Shown here piece by piece: positions 1 to 8,273 of a stretch of DNA of 35,951 nucleotides. This DNA comes from Aureococcus anophagefferens (Eukaryota > Sar > Pelagophyceae > Pelagomonadales > Pelagomonadaceae). Location of the stretch: NCBI RefSeq assembly GCF_000186865.1, contig NW_008705600.1, positions 64,756-100,706 of the forward strand, in the 5' to 3' direction. The number at the start of each line of letters is the position of its first letter. The stretch's first letter is position 1. Below the pieces are notes generated by a model. That model searched no databases, had not been told where the DNA came from, and worked only from the letters and a program-made list of their open reading frames with translations. Made by a program: the position numbers and the translations under genes.

Positions 1-1559
1 GAGGCCGAAGACGGCGCGGGCGACGGCGTCCGGCGCCGCGCCGACGGGCGGCCGCGGCGGCGGCGGGCCGCCGCGGCGCGCGCCGCCGCCGAAGGACAGC
101 GGCGCCGCGTCGTCGGCCGCGGCGCCGCCGCGGAGGCAGCAGCGGTAGAAGGGCTCCTCGAGCACGGCGAGGTCGCAGGCCTCGACGGCGCGGAGCATGG
201 ACTCGGCGCGCGCCGACGGCCGGAGCACGCGGTCCCGCCCGACGAGGTCGCCCGGCGTCACGCGCCGCGCGCCGTCGACGGTCAGCCGCCCGCTCAGCAG
301 CACGAAGCAGTAGTGGTCCTCCGGTGACAGGCGCAGGGCCTCGCCGCGGTCCAGGCGGAGCAGCTCCATGCGCGACGCGAGCCGCTCCGCCGTCGCGCGC
401 GGCACGCCGAGGAAGAAGGGCACGTGGCACAACAGCGACGCGCAGAACGCGCGGACGTCGTGGCCGCTCCGCTCCGTCGGGTGCGTCGCGAGGAAGCGCG
501 TGCAGTGCTCGAGGCTGTAGGGCAAATCGGAGGGGAACTGCGACGCGACGTACGCGCGGAGGTCGAGCTCGAGGACCTCCGCGCGCGTCTCCGCGCGGAC
601 GACGACGCCGTCGAGGACGACGTCGTCGTCGAAGAAGGCGCCGCCCGCGGGCCGGAGCCGCGCCGACGTCGCCGCCTCGAGCGCGCGCGGCGGGTACGCG
701 TCGCCGCGGACGAGCCGGCACGCGCCGTCGGGCGCGCGCGGGTCGCCGGCGCCGACCGCGCCGCCGAGCACCGCGACGAGCGCGCCGTCGAGGTCGGCCC
801 CGTGGGCGACGATCGCGCCGGCGTCGACGTCGCGCAGCGTCAGCAGGCGGCTCGCGGCCGCGCGCGCGTCGACGCCGAGCTGGAGCATGAACCGGAGCCG
901 GCCGACGAGGGACCTGGGCAGCACAAGGGTGATTCAACGTCGCTTCAACGTGAGTGTTCCGCGCGCGCGCGTTCCGGAAAAAGCATCCACGCTTCGAGAC
1001 CGTTCCGAGAGATGATCGCCCGTCCAAAAATCAGCCAAAACGAGTGGAAAACGGCCGAGATAGGAGCCTTTGAAGTTGGGAATTTCGCTCTCTTGTCCCG
1101 CCCTGCGAGGGACCGGACGACGGCGTCGTCGTCGGGCGACCGCCGCGGCGGCGGGCTCCGGAGCAGGGCCCGCGCGAGCTCCGGCGCGTAGCAGAGGCCC
1201 GTCGCCGGCAGCACCTCGACGGCGTCGCCCACGGGGAGCACGCCGACGAGGCAGTCGCGCGCCGCGACGACGCAGCGATGCGGCAGCCCGACGGCGTCGC
1301 GCGCGTCGTCCGCGCGGTAGCCGAAGGTGTCGCCGGGCTTGAGCACCCAGGGCCCCTGGGTCAGCTCGCCCTCGAGGACGACGTGGAGCGCGTTCTCGTA
1401 GCACTCGCCGCTGAGGTAGACCCTCGACCCGGCGACGAGCGGCCGCAGGACGAGGCGCGCGCACAACGTCGCCGTCGCCGTGGCGTCGAACTGCTTGAAG
1501 AAGCGCAGCGGCGCCACGACGCGGCAGAGGCCGAAGAGCTGCTCCGCGCTGCGCGGCAT
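1..1559 (-). CDS. Tandem cyclic-nucleotide-binding-domain protein, 3' end beyond window
   Basis: Two exons, 1559-1114 and 913-1, joined across an introner intron at 914-1113; the frame stays open to base 1, so at least 453 residues are encoded and the C-terminus lies outside. Residues about 20-115 have the cyclic-nucleotide-binding beta-roll pattern (FFKQF start, LEGEL, LKPGDTFGY, then a hydrophobic VLPVGD strand). A weaker copy lies at about 160-270 and a clear third at about 304-407 (FVLLSGRLTV, VTPGDLVGRD, PFYR). Tandem domains of this kind occur in PKA regulatory subunits and related sensors, but no kinase-inhibitor sequence or channel segment is visible, so the ligand and effector are unknown. 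The start chosen is the first ATG of the open frame. It is divergent from the RSPH3 gene, whose product has an RII-type docking helix in other species; a functional link is only an inference. Confidence 0.75.
914..1105 (-). mobile_element. Introner family A, copy 1 (intron 914-1113)
   Basis: A 192-bp element with inverted termini (CTGGGCAGCACAAGGGTG at the low end, CTCTTGTCCCGCCCTG at the high end) sits between two exact copies of CGAGGGAC at 906-913 and 1106-1113. Read on the host strand the intron begins GTCCCTCG inside one target copy and ends CCCAG, and removing 200 nt rejoins the codons for VRSLVGRL without a frame change. The element is in the sense orientation relative to its host gene (defining forward as the strand containing AATTCCCAACTTC). 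Confidence 0.93.
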
Positions 1560-1755
1560 GGGTTCGAAGCGCTCCGCAGTTTCTCACATCGCGCCGGGGC
1601 AGCCCTCGTTTCGGCCCCGAGGCGATACGTGCCGGGACGGTATCTTTATCGTTTTGCTTGCACGTCGACAGCGCGCTAGCGGCGCCCCCCCCCACCCCGC
1701 GCTCCGCCGCACCGCCGCCGCGCCCCGGAGCGCGCGCGCCGCCCGGTGTGCGACC
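1560..1755. promoter_or_regulatory. Divergent intergenic region between CNB-domain gene and RSPH3
   Basis: This 196-bp gap separates two outward-facing start codons and must hold both 5' ends. It contains a less GC-rich patch around 1625-1670 (ATCTTTATCGTTTTGC) and a C-run near 1685. No defined TATA box or named motif was recognised, so this is a positional inference. Confidence 0.45.
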
Positions 1756-2868
1756 ATGGAGGGCAGCGCCTACATCCACAGCACGTCGCCGAAGCCCGTG
1801 TCGTCGAAGATGAAGAAGGCCTACCGCGACGAGGACGAGGAGAACCTGGCGGGCAACAACATCATGTTCGACCGGCGCGTCGTGCGGGGCAACACCTACG
1901 CGGCCCAGGTCGTGACCCAGAACGCGCAGCGCGAGGTCGAGCGGCTGCGGCAGGAGAACGAGCGCACGCTGCGCCGCGAGGCGACGCGGCGGCGGCGCGA
2001 ACAGCTCGAGAAGCCGTCGACGCCGCCGGCCGTCGACGGCCGCGCGCACATGGAGGCCCAGACGGAGACCTTCCTCGAGGAGCTCGCGGACCGGCCCGTC
2101 GAGGCCGAGGCGACGACGCAGACCGAGCCCTTCGTCGACCGGCCGCCGCAGGTGCTCTTCGTGCCGAGCAAGACGGGCGTCGACAAAGAAACCGAAATCC
2201 CCGGCGGCGACCTCTTCGACTTCGACGTCGAGGTCAAGCCCATCCTCGAGGTGCTCGTGGGCAAGACGCTGCGCATCTCCATGCTCGAGGTCATGGAGGA
2301 GGAGGAGCTCGAGGCCATCCGCCGCCGGCAGCGCGAGTTCGAGCAGATGCGGAACGCGGAGCTCATGGAGGTCCAGCGCCTCGACGCGGAGGCGAGCCGC
2401 AAGTTCGCCGAGAAGCAGCGCCGCGTCGCCCAGGAGAAGGAGCGCCTGCGCATGCAGGCCGAGCTCGAGACGAAGGTCGCCGCGCGGTCCTTCGCTCGCA
2501 ACTACCTCGTCGACCTCTCCGACGCGGTCTTCGACGCGCTCGAGACCACGGGCCACTTCTACGACCCCGTGCTCAAGGAGGTCGAGGACGTCTTCCTCCC
2601 CTGGCTCCTCGACGGCGTCGTTGCCGACGCGGACAACCACGGCGCCGCGCGCGCGTGCTCGGACGCGCTCGTCGCCGACGCCATGGAGCTCGCGGCCGCG
2701 ACGCAGGCCGCGGTGCTGGCCGACATCAAGGCCAAGGAGGAGGCGCGCCTCGCCGCCATCGCCGAGGCCGAGCGCCTCGCCGCCGAGGAGGCCGCGCGGC
2801 TCGAGGCCGAGGCCGCGGCCGCGGCCGAGGCCGAGGCCGCCGCCGCGGACGCGCCCGCGGAGGAGTAG
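1756..2868 (+). CDS. RSPH3: Radial spoke head protein 3 (RSPH3/RSP3)
   Basis: Intronless, 370 residues. RSP3 is the structural core of the radial spoke of motile 9+2 axonemes and anchors spoke components, including a PKA-type RII-like docking surface. The sequence shows the family blocks in order: NIMFDRRVVRGNTYA (about 33-47), QTETFLEEL, TQTEPFVDRPP, LFVPSKTG, GDLFDFDVEVKPILEVLVGKTL and the VMEEEELEAIRRRQ helix. The segment ARNYLVDLSDAVFDALE corresponds to the amphipathic helix that acts as an RII-binding site in other RSP3 proteins. The last 50 residues are an Ala/Glu-rich coiled coil. The start is the ATG in context CGACCATGG; upstream codons in the same frame lie in the intergenic region and look non-coding. 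Its presence implies the genome retains axoneme genes. Confidence 0.92.
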   Translation: MEGSAYIHSTSPKPVSSKMKKAYRDEDEENLAGNNIMFDRRVVRGNTYAAQVVTQNAQREVERLRQENERTLRREATRRRREQLEKPSTPPAVDGRAHMEAQTETFLEELADRPVEAEATTQTEPFVDRPPQVLFVPSKTGVDKETEIPGGDLFDFDVEVKPILEVLVGKTLRISMLEVMEEEELEAIRRRQREFEQMRNAELMEVQRLDAEASRKFAEKQRRVAQEKERLRMQAELETKVAARSFARNYLVDLSDAVFDALETTGHFYDPVLKEVEDVFLPWLLDGVVADADNHGAARACSDALVADAMELAAATQAAVLADIKAKEEARLAAIAEAERLAAEEAARLEAEAAAAAEAEAAAADAPAEE

Positions 2869-2949
2869 CCGCGCGCCGCCGCGCCCCGGCCGCCCCCCCG
2901 CGGACCCCCCCGGGCGCGCCCCCCCCCCCCCGAGTAACGAGCACGACGC

Positions 2950-3040
2950 GGGAGGAGATTCGAGAGGTCGTTACTGAAAAAGGCGGATGGTGCGGCACGG
3001 GAGGAGACTCGAGGGGTCGTTACTGAAAAAGGCGGATGGT
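2950..3040. repeat. Two-copy tandem direct repeat, period 49 bp
   Basis: GGGAGGAGATTCGAGAGGTC followed by GTTACTGAAAAAGGCGGATGG starts at 2950 and recurs from 2999 with two substitutions. It lies in the convergent gap between the RSPH3 stop and the kinase stop, so it is probably in one or both 3' UTRs. No coding role seen. Confidence 0.8.
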
Positions 3041-3078
3041 ACGCGGAAGGGCACGGTCGCCTTCGATAGGGGGGGCGT

Positions 3079-4428
3079 TTAGCACGCCACGGGCGGCGCC
3101 GTCGCGGGCGGCGCGGCCGCGGGGTCCCGCGGCGTCTTGCACTTGAGGTCGTCGTCGCCGCCGGCGAGCGCGTCGACCTTGGCGCGGTCGTCGCCGTCGG
3201 CCGGCGGCTCGCCGGGCGACTCGCCGGCGGCCGTCGACGCGGTGTCGACGCGCTCGGCCTCGGCGGCCTTGGCGAGGTTGCCCTCGGAGGCGATCTTGGG
3301 CAGGGCGCGCGGCGTCTCGCGGTAGGCCGCGCGGCGCTCCGCGGGCTTGGGCGCCGGCCGGCCGTCGAACGACGGGCGGTCGCCGCGGTCGAACGTGAGC
3401 CGGAGGAGCTGCATCGCGCCGTTCGCCGTCGCCTTGAGCAGGTCGAACCACTTGGCGCCGCAGACCTCCTCGACGTTCGCGCGCCGCTCGGGCTCGACCT
3501 GGAGCAGCATCTCCAGCAGCCTGCGCACGGGCTCCGACGGGGGCGTCTCCGCGGACCCGAGCTTCGCGCGGCTCACGGCCTCGCGGATGCCGCGGGAGAA
3601 CGCGGACACGTCGTGGAGGTGCTCGTAGGGCGGGCACCAGAGGCTGTCGAAGGCGCGGTGGCCCAGGAGCATCTCGACCATGACCGCGCCCATGGACCAC
3701 GCGTCCGCGAGCGGGCCGTCGTACTGGCGCCGGATCATGAGCTCGGGCGCGAAGAAGCCCGGCGACCCCACAAAGTCGTTGAGCATGGCGCCGTCGTGGA
3801 CCGACGCGCACAGTCCAAAGTCGCAGAGCTTCACGATGCCCGCGCGGTCGTCCGCGCCGGCCCACGTGAGCGGGTCGCCGACGACGAGAATGTTCTCGGG
3901 TTTGATGTCGCGGTGCGCGACGCCCGCGTTGTGGCAGTGGCGCAGCCCCAGGGCGAGGATGCGCATCACCTGCTTCACGACGGGCTCCGGGCAGCCCTCC
4001 GGGTGGTCGTCGAGGAACGTGAAGAGGTCCCGCTCGCCCATCTCCATGACGAGGTAGACGAACGAGTTGCTCTGGACGACGTCGTAGAGCTGGCAGATGC
4101 CGCCGTGGCGGAAGCGCCGCATGGCCGCGACCTCGAGGTTCACGCGCCGGATGTTGCGCTTGCTCTTGAGGATCGACGAGTGGCGCTGGACCTTGGCCTT
4201 GTTGATCGCCTTCACCGCGTACCGCTTCCCGTCGGGGCCGTCCGCGGCGCGCTTGCACTCGTAGACGGCGGCGAACTCGCCCTCGCCGAGGCGCCGCGTC
4301 AGCTCGTAGGCGCCGATGGTGCCGCCGGCGCCCTTGGCCAGCGGCACCTCGACGAGGTCCTCGCAGATCGGGGGCAGGTCCGCCTGGGCGGCCCAGGTGC
4401 TCTCGAGGGAGCTGTTCTGGGGCGCCAT
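3079..4428 (-). CDS. Serine/threonine protein kinase (CAMK-like)
   Basis: Intronless, 449 residues. A complete kinase domain spans about 40-320: glycine loop GEGEFAAV (48-55), catalytic lysine in YAVKAI (K73), C-helix glutamate in VNLEV (E99), catalytic loop HRDIKPEN (172-179), DFG (203-205) and SPGFFAPE (222-229). All catalytic residues are present, so it should be active. HRD-I-KPEN and the GSPGFFAPE activation segment suggest a CAMK or CDPK-like group, but no EF-hands or calmodulin-binding helix is evident. The C-terminal 130 residues are low-complexity, rich in Pro, Ala and Asp. The start at MAPQNSS was preferred over upstream in-frame ATGs because the extra residues are compositionally like UTR. 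It is convergent with RSPH3; no direct evidence ties it to the flagellum. Confidence 0.88.
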   Translation of the reverse strand: MAPQNSSLESTWAAQADLPPICEDLVEVPLAKGAGGTIGAYELTRRLGEGEFAAVYECKRAADGPDGKRYAVKAINKAKVQRHSSILKSKRNIRRVNLEVAAMRRFRHGGICQLYDVVQSNSFVYLVMEMGERDLFTFLDDHPEGCPEPVVKQVMRILALGLRHCHNAGVAHRDIKPENILVVGDPLTWAGADDRAGIVKLCDFGLCASVHDGAMLNDFVGSPGFFAPELMIRRQYDGPLADAWSMGAVMVEMLLGHRAFDSLWCPPYEHLHDVSAFSRGIREAVSRAKLGSAETPPSEPVRRLLEMLLQVEPERRANVEEVCGAKWFDLLKATANGAMQLLRLTFDRGDRPSFDGRPAPKPAERRAAYRETPRALPKIASEGNLAKAAEAERVDTASTAAGESPGEPPADGDDRAKVDALAGGDDDLKCKTPRDPAAAPPATAPPVAC

Positions 4429-4653
4429 GGCGACCGCCGACGCCGGGCACGGCCCCGGCGGCGGGCGACCGGCCCGCCCGGACGGCGCCGACCGCCGCGC
4501 GGGGGCCGGAGGCGGGGGCTGCCCCGACGAGACGACGTGCGCGCTGGGAGAGCCCCTCAGCAAAATCGATTGAGTCATACGGAGCTTGACGCTAACGTGA
4601 AGGCAAGCAACCGTCAATGGAGCCCGCGGCGCACCATGAAAACTCGTCAACTT

Positions 4654-5741
4654 TTACCCCCAATTGTCGTCGTTGACGTCGCAGGTCGCGCAGGACCCGA
4701 CGACCGTCGGCGCCACCCCGCCGTAGGCCGCGGCTAGGTCGCCGATGAGGCCGCGCGCCGCGCCGACGGACGCGACGACGGTGTAGTCGTCGCGGTGCGT
4801 CATGCAGTCGGACACGGCCAGCGCCCGGCGCTCGTCGAAGGAGTACTCCACGCCCATGGGGCAGAGGCAGGTCAGCGCGCAGTCGCCCGTCGCCTCGTCG
4901 TCCGCGTAGTAGCACCTGGGCAGGAAAAGGGTGCGAAATTCCCAACTTCAAAGGCTCCTATCTCGGTCGTTTTCCGCTCGTTTCGGCTGATTTTTGGACG
5001 AGCGATCATCTCTCGGAGCGCTCTCGAAGCGTGGGTGCTGTTTCCGAAATGCGCGCGCGCGGAACACTCATGTTGAAGCGACGTTGAATCTCTCTTGTGT
5101 GGCCCTGAGTAGCACGGCGCGCCCATGCACGTCGTCGACAGCAGCTCGGACGTCACGCCCGCCGGTTCCAGATCGAGGCGCCGCCGGTAGCCCGACGAGT
5201 GGAAGGAGACGAGGTCGCAGCCCAGGCCGCTCTCGCGGCAGACCGTGCCGTCGCCGAGCGCGGCGCAGAACGCCGCGACGTCGTCGTCGCCGAGGGTGCC
5301 CCCGAAGGAGGCGACGACGGCGCTGCGGAAGGTCTGCGAGTCGGCGAGGTGGATCGTCGACCCGGACATGTAGAAGTTCGACTCGTCCGTCTCCTCCTTG
5401 CACGCGCACGCGGCCACGGAGCGCGACGCGTCGCCGTAGGGGCTGCACGACGCCTCGCCGCAGAGCGCGTAGGTCGGCGTCGCCTCGGCGTCGCCCGTGC
5501 AGATGACGTGGGCGCTGTAGTCCTGCGTGACGAGGATGTCGTAGACGACGTCGAATTGCTGCTCGAAGTCGAGGTCCTCGAAGGCCGCGAGGGCCGCCGG
5601 CGCCGACCGCGGCGCCGCGGGCTGCCCGACGGCGACGGCGGCGAGGGCGAGGCAGCCCAGGCCGGCGCCGAGCGCCGCGAAGCGCCAGCGCGGCGCGGGC
5701 CGGGCGCCGACGAGCGCCGTCGACTCGTCAGCCGATCCCAT
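4654..5741 (-). CDS. Single-pass Cys-rich membrane protein of unknown function
   Basis: Two exons, 5741-5116 and 4915-4654, total 295 residues, joined across the introner intron 4916-5115. Splicing restores APCYYADDEATGDC. A short cytoplasmic N-terminus (MGSADESTALVG) is followed by one hydrophobic segment at about 20-39, giving a type II anchor or uncleaved signal. The remaining region has many paired cysteines (CGEASCSPYG, CACKE, CTGD, CLCPMG, CATCD), suggesting a disulphide-rich lumenal or extracellular domain. I do not recognise the family. The start MGSADE was chosen over an upstream codon because it directly precedes the hydrophobic segment. Confidence 0.7.
4916..5107 (+). mobile_element. 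Introner family A, copy 2 (intron 4916-5115)
   Basis: A 192-bp element between exact AGTAGCAC duplications at 4908-4915 and 5108-5115. The low end reads CTGGGCAGGAAAAGGGTG and the high end CTCTCTTGTGTGGCCCTG. The host gene is on the minus strand, so this copy lies antisense to transcription; the intron nevertheless reads GTGCTACT to CCCAG on the host strand and is 200 nt long. Its internal sequence is the same forward family A sequence as copies 3-6. Confidence 0.93.
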
Positions 5742-6292
5742 CGTCCACACCCGCGAGTCGAACCCGAAAGAAATCGCGAAATTGCCCTGCACGCAAGAGG
5801 CAGGCAGAGGCGTAGGCAGTGAACCACCTCACGACAGCAAGCACCACTAACTAACTACCCCAGAGTCGCGACTTGCTCAAAATGAGTGGTCAAAACAGCT
5901 GCAACATGGGGTCAACGAAGCCTGTGAACCACCCGTCCTGGCCGATCGGCAGCTGGAGGGCTGCTCGGCCACGACCTCCACACGGTCGAAATTTATGATC
6001 GAGTGCCAAAACCACCAATTTGCTCGAGCTCGAGATCAAAACTGGTCGATAGAGCCAAAACAAGCATATTTCCGGTGGATTCGAGTGGTCTCCAGCGGCC
6101 CCAGGGGTACCACCCCCACCACCACCACCACTACCTCACCCCATTCTCAGAGCACCCATCTCAGATCAGCATGACAGTGGTTAAGGTTGTTTGTGCATAC
6201 CTCTTGCCTGCACGATGAAGTTTTCATTTTTAAGGTACAGAGAGCCGCGCGCGCGGCTGTCGCGCGCGCGCGGGGGTTTGCGCCGCGGCGGG
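5742..6292. other. Gene-poor, less GC-rich interval
   Basis: About 550 bp between the start of the Cys-rich gene and the stop of the next minus-strand gene. Composition is visibly less GC-rich than the flanking genes (for example GAAATTTATGATCG and GTTTTCATTTTTAAGG). It holds a CCACCACCACCACC run near 6110-6135 and a perfect 16-bp palindrome, AGCCGCGCGCGCGGCT, at 6243-6258 just before the neighbouring stop codon. The only open frame (6003-6218) is short and shows no protein-like pattern. It may contain UTR or a non-coding transcript. Confidence 0.5.
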
Positions 6293-8208
6293 TCAGACGG
6301 AGTAGGGCGCCGTCTGGGGCGTCGCGGCGCGCTGGCCCGGCGTCGGCGGCGGCGTCGCGAGCTCGCTCGCGTCGCCCGCGCGCGGCGGCTGAGCGGACGG
6401 CCGGCGGCCGAGCGACGACAGCGGGAACGCGGCGCCCGGCGGCGGCGGCGGCGGCGGCGTCGCCGGCGCGAGGCGCGGCGCGATGGGCGTCGCGCCGCGC
6501 GGCGTCGCGCGCGCGATGGGCGTCGTGCCGAGCACGTCCGTGCCCGCGAGCGGAATCCGCGGCGCGCCGCCGTCCTGCCAGGGCCGCGACGCGAGCGCGT
6601 GCTCCACGGTCTTCGCCTTGCGCATGCGCGCCAGGGCGTCGTCGACGCGGCCCTCGCGGCGCAGGGACACGGCCTCCGTCTTGAGCTCCGCCGCGCGGCC
6701 CCGGAGCCTGCGCGGAACTCACATCTTCAACCCGACTTCAATGTGCGCATACGTGAACGGGCTGGACCAGACGCTTCGGCCGGGCTTCGAGAACCCAACG
6801 AGAGCCATCCATTCGTCCAAACATCAGCCACATCGACGTCGATGTGACCGAGCTCGAGAGTTCCGAAGTTTGGCGGGGACCCCCCGAACCGGCGGTTGAT
6901 GTCCACACAGCCCGGAGCTCGTCCGAGATGCGCGCCGCGGGCGTCGCCGGCGACGCGTCGCCGCTCTCGCGCTGTGCCGCGCGGTTCGCCTTGATGTGCT
7001 GCTGGAGCGACGCGTGGATGCCGAGGAGCACCGTGAGCTTCGACGCGTCGCCGGGCAGCGACCGGAGCGCGTCCGCGAGGTGGCCGAGCACGAAGTCGTC
7101 GGCCGTCGCGAGCATGCGCCGGCTCTTGCCCAGCGTCGCCTCGTCGATGGCCCGCGTCGCCGCGAGGGCCAACAGCTCGTCGCCGAGCGCCGCGCGCCGC
7201 GCGTCGACCTCATCGTCCGTCGCCGCGGCCGCCGGCGGCGGCGCGGGCCGGCCCGCCGCCGACGCCGCGAGGCCGCCCCAGAAGCGCGGGCCGTCCTCGA
7301 TGGGGCTCGGCGTCGGCCGCGGCGCGATGGGCCGCGGCGCGAGCCGCCGCTCCTTGGCGAGCGCGCGGTCGCGCTTCTTCTTGCTCTCGCGGCGGCCGCC
7401 GTGCCCCCCGCGGCCCCGGCCGCCGCCGCCGCGGCTCCCGCGGCCGCCGCCGCGCCGCGCGTCGGCCGCGCCCGTCGCCTCGGCCGACAGCGGGCCCTCG
7501 AGGAGCGTCTGCGCGCGCGCGGGGGGGGCGGGGCCGTCGCGGCGGGCGCCGCGCGCGCGGGGGAACGGGCGCCGCGCGCGCGCCAGCATCTCGTCGTAGA
7601 TGTCGTCGGACTTGCGCCGGTCCCGCGTCTTCGGCGACGCGGCCTCCGGGGGCGGCCGCGGCGACGCGGCGGCGCCGTCGCCGGCCCCGCGGCCCTCGAA
7701 GTAGCCGTCGTCGAGCGACTGGAGCGCGAGCAGGTAGTCGGCGGACGCGCCCGGCGGCGTCGTCGGCTCGAGGCGGTCGATGGACAGCTGGCGCAGCTCC
7801 CGCGGCTCGTCGAGCCACCTGCGCGCGCGCGGTTTCGCTCGGGGGCGGCGCGCGGGGCGGCGAGGGGGCGGCGGGAGACCCGGGGCCGCGCGAGTCGTCG
7901 GCCAGGGCGTCGTCGAGGACGGCGCCGTCGTCGTCGAGCGCGTACCAGAGGTTGGCGAGATCGTCCTCCTTGGAGGCGGAGCGCCCGTAGTCGCGGCTCC
8001 GGCTCCGCGACGCGAGGCGCGTGGGGAGGTCGTCGAGATCCCGGGTGTCCATCGAGGGCGAGAGCGTGTGGTACTGCGTCGGCGCGATGGACGCACCTCC
8101 GTCGGCTGGGGCGTCGGCGGGATCACGGAAACGACCGTCGGCGCCGGGCAGGGCACGACGGGCGCGGGAGAGCACTCCCACACTCTTTGTGGTCCGGAGG
8201 CTGCCCAT
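6293..8208 (-). CDS. Low-complexity RNA-binding-like protein with RGG tract
   Basis: Three exons, 8208-7880, 7818-6919 and 6707-6293, total 547 residues. The first intron (7819-7879) is an ordinary 61-nt GT-AG intron; the second is a family B introner. Splicing gives RGPGWLDEPREL and ARISDELRGRAAELKTE, both in frame. The central part contains an RGG-like tract (GGGRGSRGGGGRGRGGHGG) followed by a basic KKKRDRALAKERR stretch, as in many RNA-binding proteins. A predicted helical region precedes the second intron (LLALAATRAIDEATLGKSRRML, then LLGIHASLQQHIKANRAAQ). After it comes ELKTEAVSLRREGRVDDALARMRKAK, which resembles DM14/MIT-like helical hairpins, a weak similarity. The C-terminus is proline-rich. 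I do not recognise the protein. Its start faces the NYN gene 65 bp away. Confidence 0.6.
6708..6910 (-). mobile_element. Introner family B, copy 1 (intron 6708-6918)
   Basis: A 203-bp element between exact CCCGGAGC duplications at 6700-6707 and 6911-6918. On the host strand it begins CTGTGTGGACATC and ends GTTCCGCGCAG, so the two ends form an imperfect inverted repeat. Excision of 211 nt as a GC-AG intron (donor GCTCCGGG, acceptor CGCAG) restores GACGA|GCTCCGGGGCC in frame. Internal blocks match family A in order: CAAACTTC, GCTCGGTC, GGCTGAT, TTTGGACGA, TCTCGAAGC, TTGAAG, GTTGAA. Confidence 0.88.
7819..7879 (-). other. Short conventional spliceosomal intron, 61 nt
   Basis: Read on the minus strand it begins GTCTCCCGCC and ends CGCGCGCAG, and removal joins the two open frames of the RGG-tract protein (RGPG + WLDEPREL). 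It has no inverted termini and no flanking duplication, so it is a contrast to the introners. Another nearby donor cannot be excluded. Confidence 0.6.
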
Positions 8209-8273
8209 TTGTGAAGGCAACTTGCAGCTCCAAGACTAGCGTAGTAAGCCCTAGTGTTCAAAGGCTGCGGACG
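8209..8273. promoter_or_regulatory. Compact bidirectional promoter region
   Basis: Only 65 bp separate the divergent start codons of the RGG-tract protein and the NYN/CCCH protein. Both 5' UTRs and a shared core promoter must fit here or overlap the coding sequences. The segment contains AGACTAGCGTAGTAAGCC and no obvious TATA box. Confidence 0.45.

Noticed and set aside
934..2640. Long minus-strand open frame (568 codons) antisense to RSPH3
   Set aside because: High GC suppresses stops; the translation is Leu/Arg/Val-rich, lacks domains, and overlaps a clear RSPH3 and an introner.
6003..6218. 71-codon open frame in the low-GC interval
   Set aside because: No domain, no conserved composition, and includes a simple His-coding run from the CAC repeat.
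6243..6258. 16-bp palindrome as a regulatory operator
   Set aside because: It consists mostly of a GC dinucleotide run, which is common by chance in this composition.
7819..7879. The 61-nt intron as another introner
   Set aside because: No inverted termini and no flanking 8-bp duplication.
6996..8273. N-terminal extension of the NYN open frame antisense to the RGG-tract gene
   Set aside because: The extension is Arg/Ala-rich shadow sequence; a good ATG at 8274 lies between the two genes.
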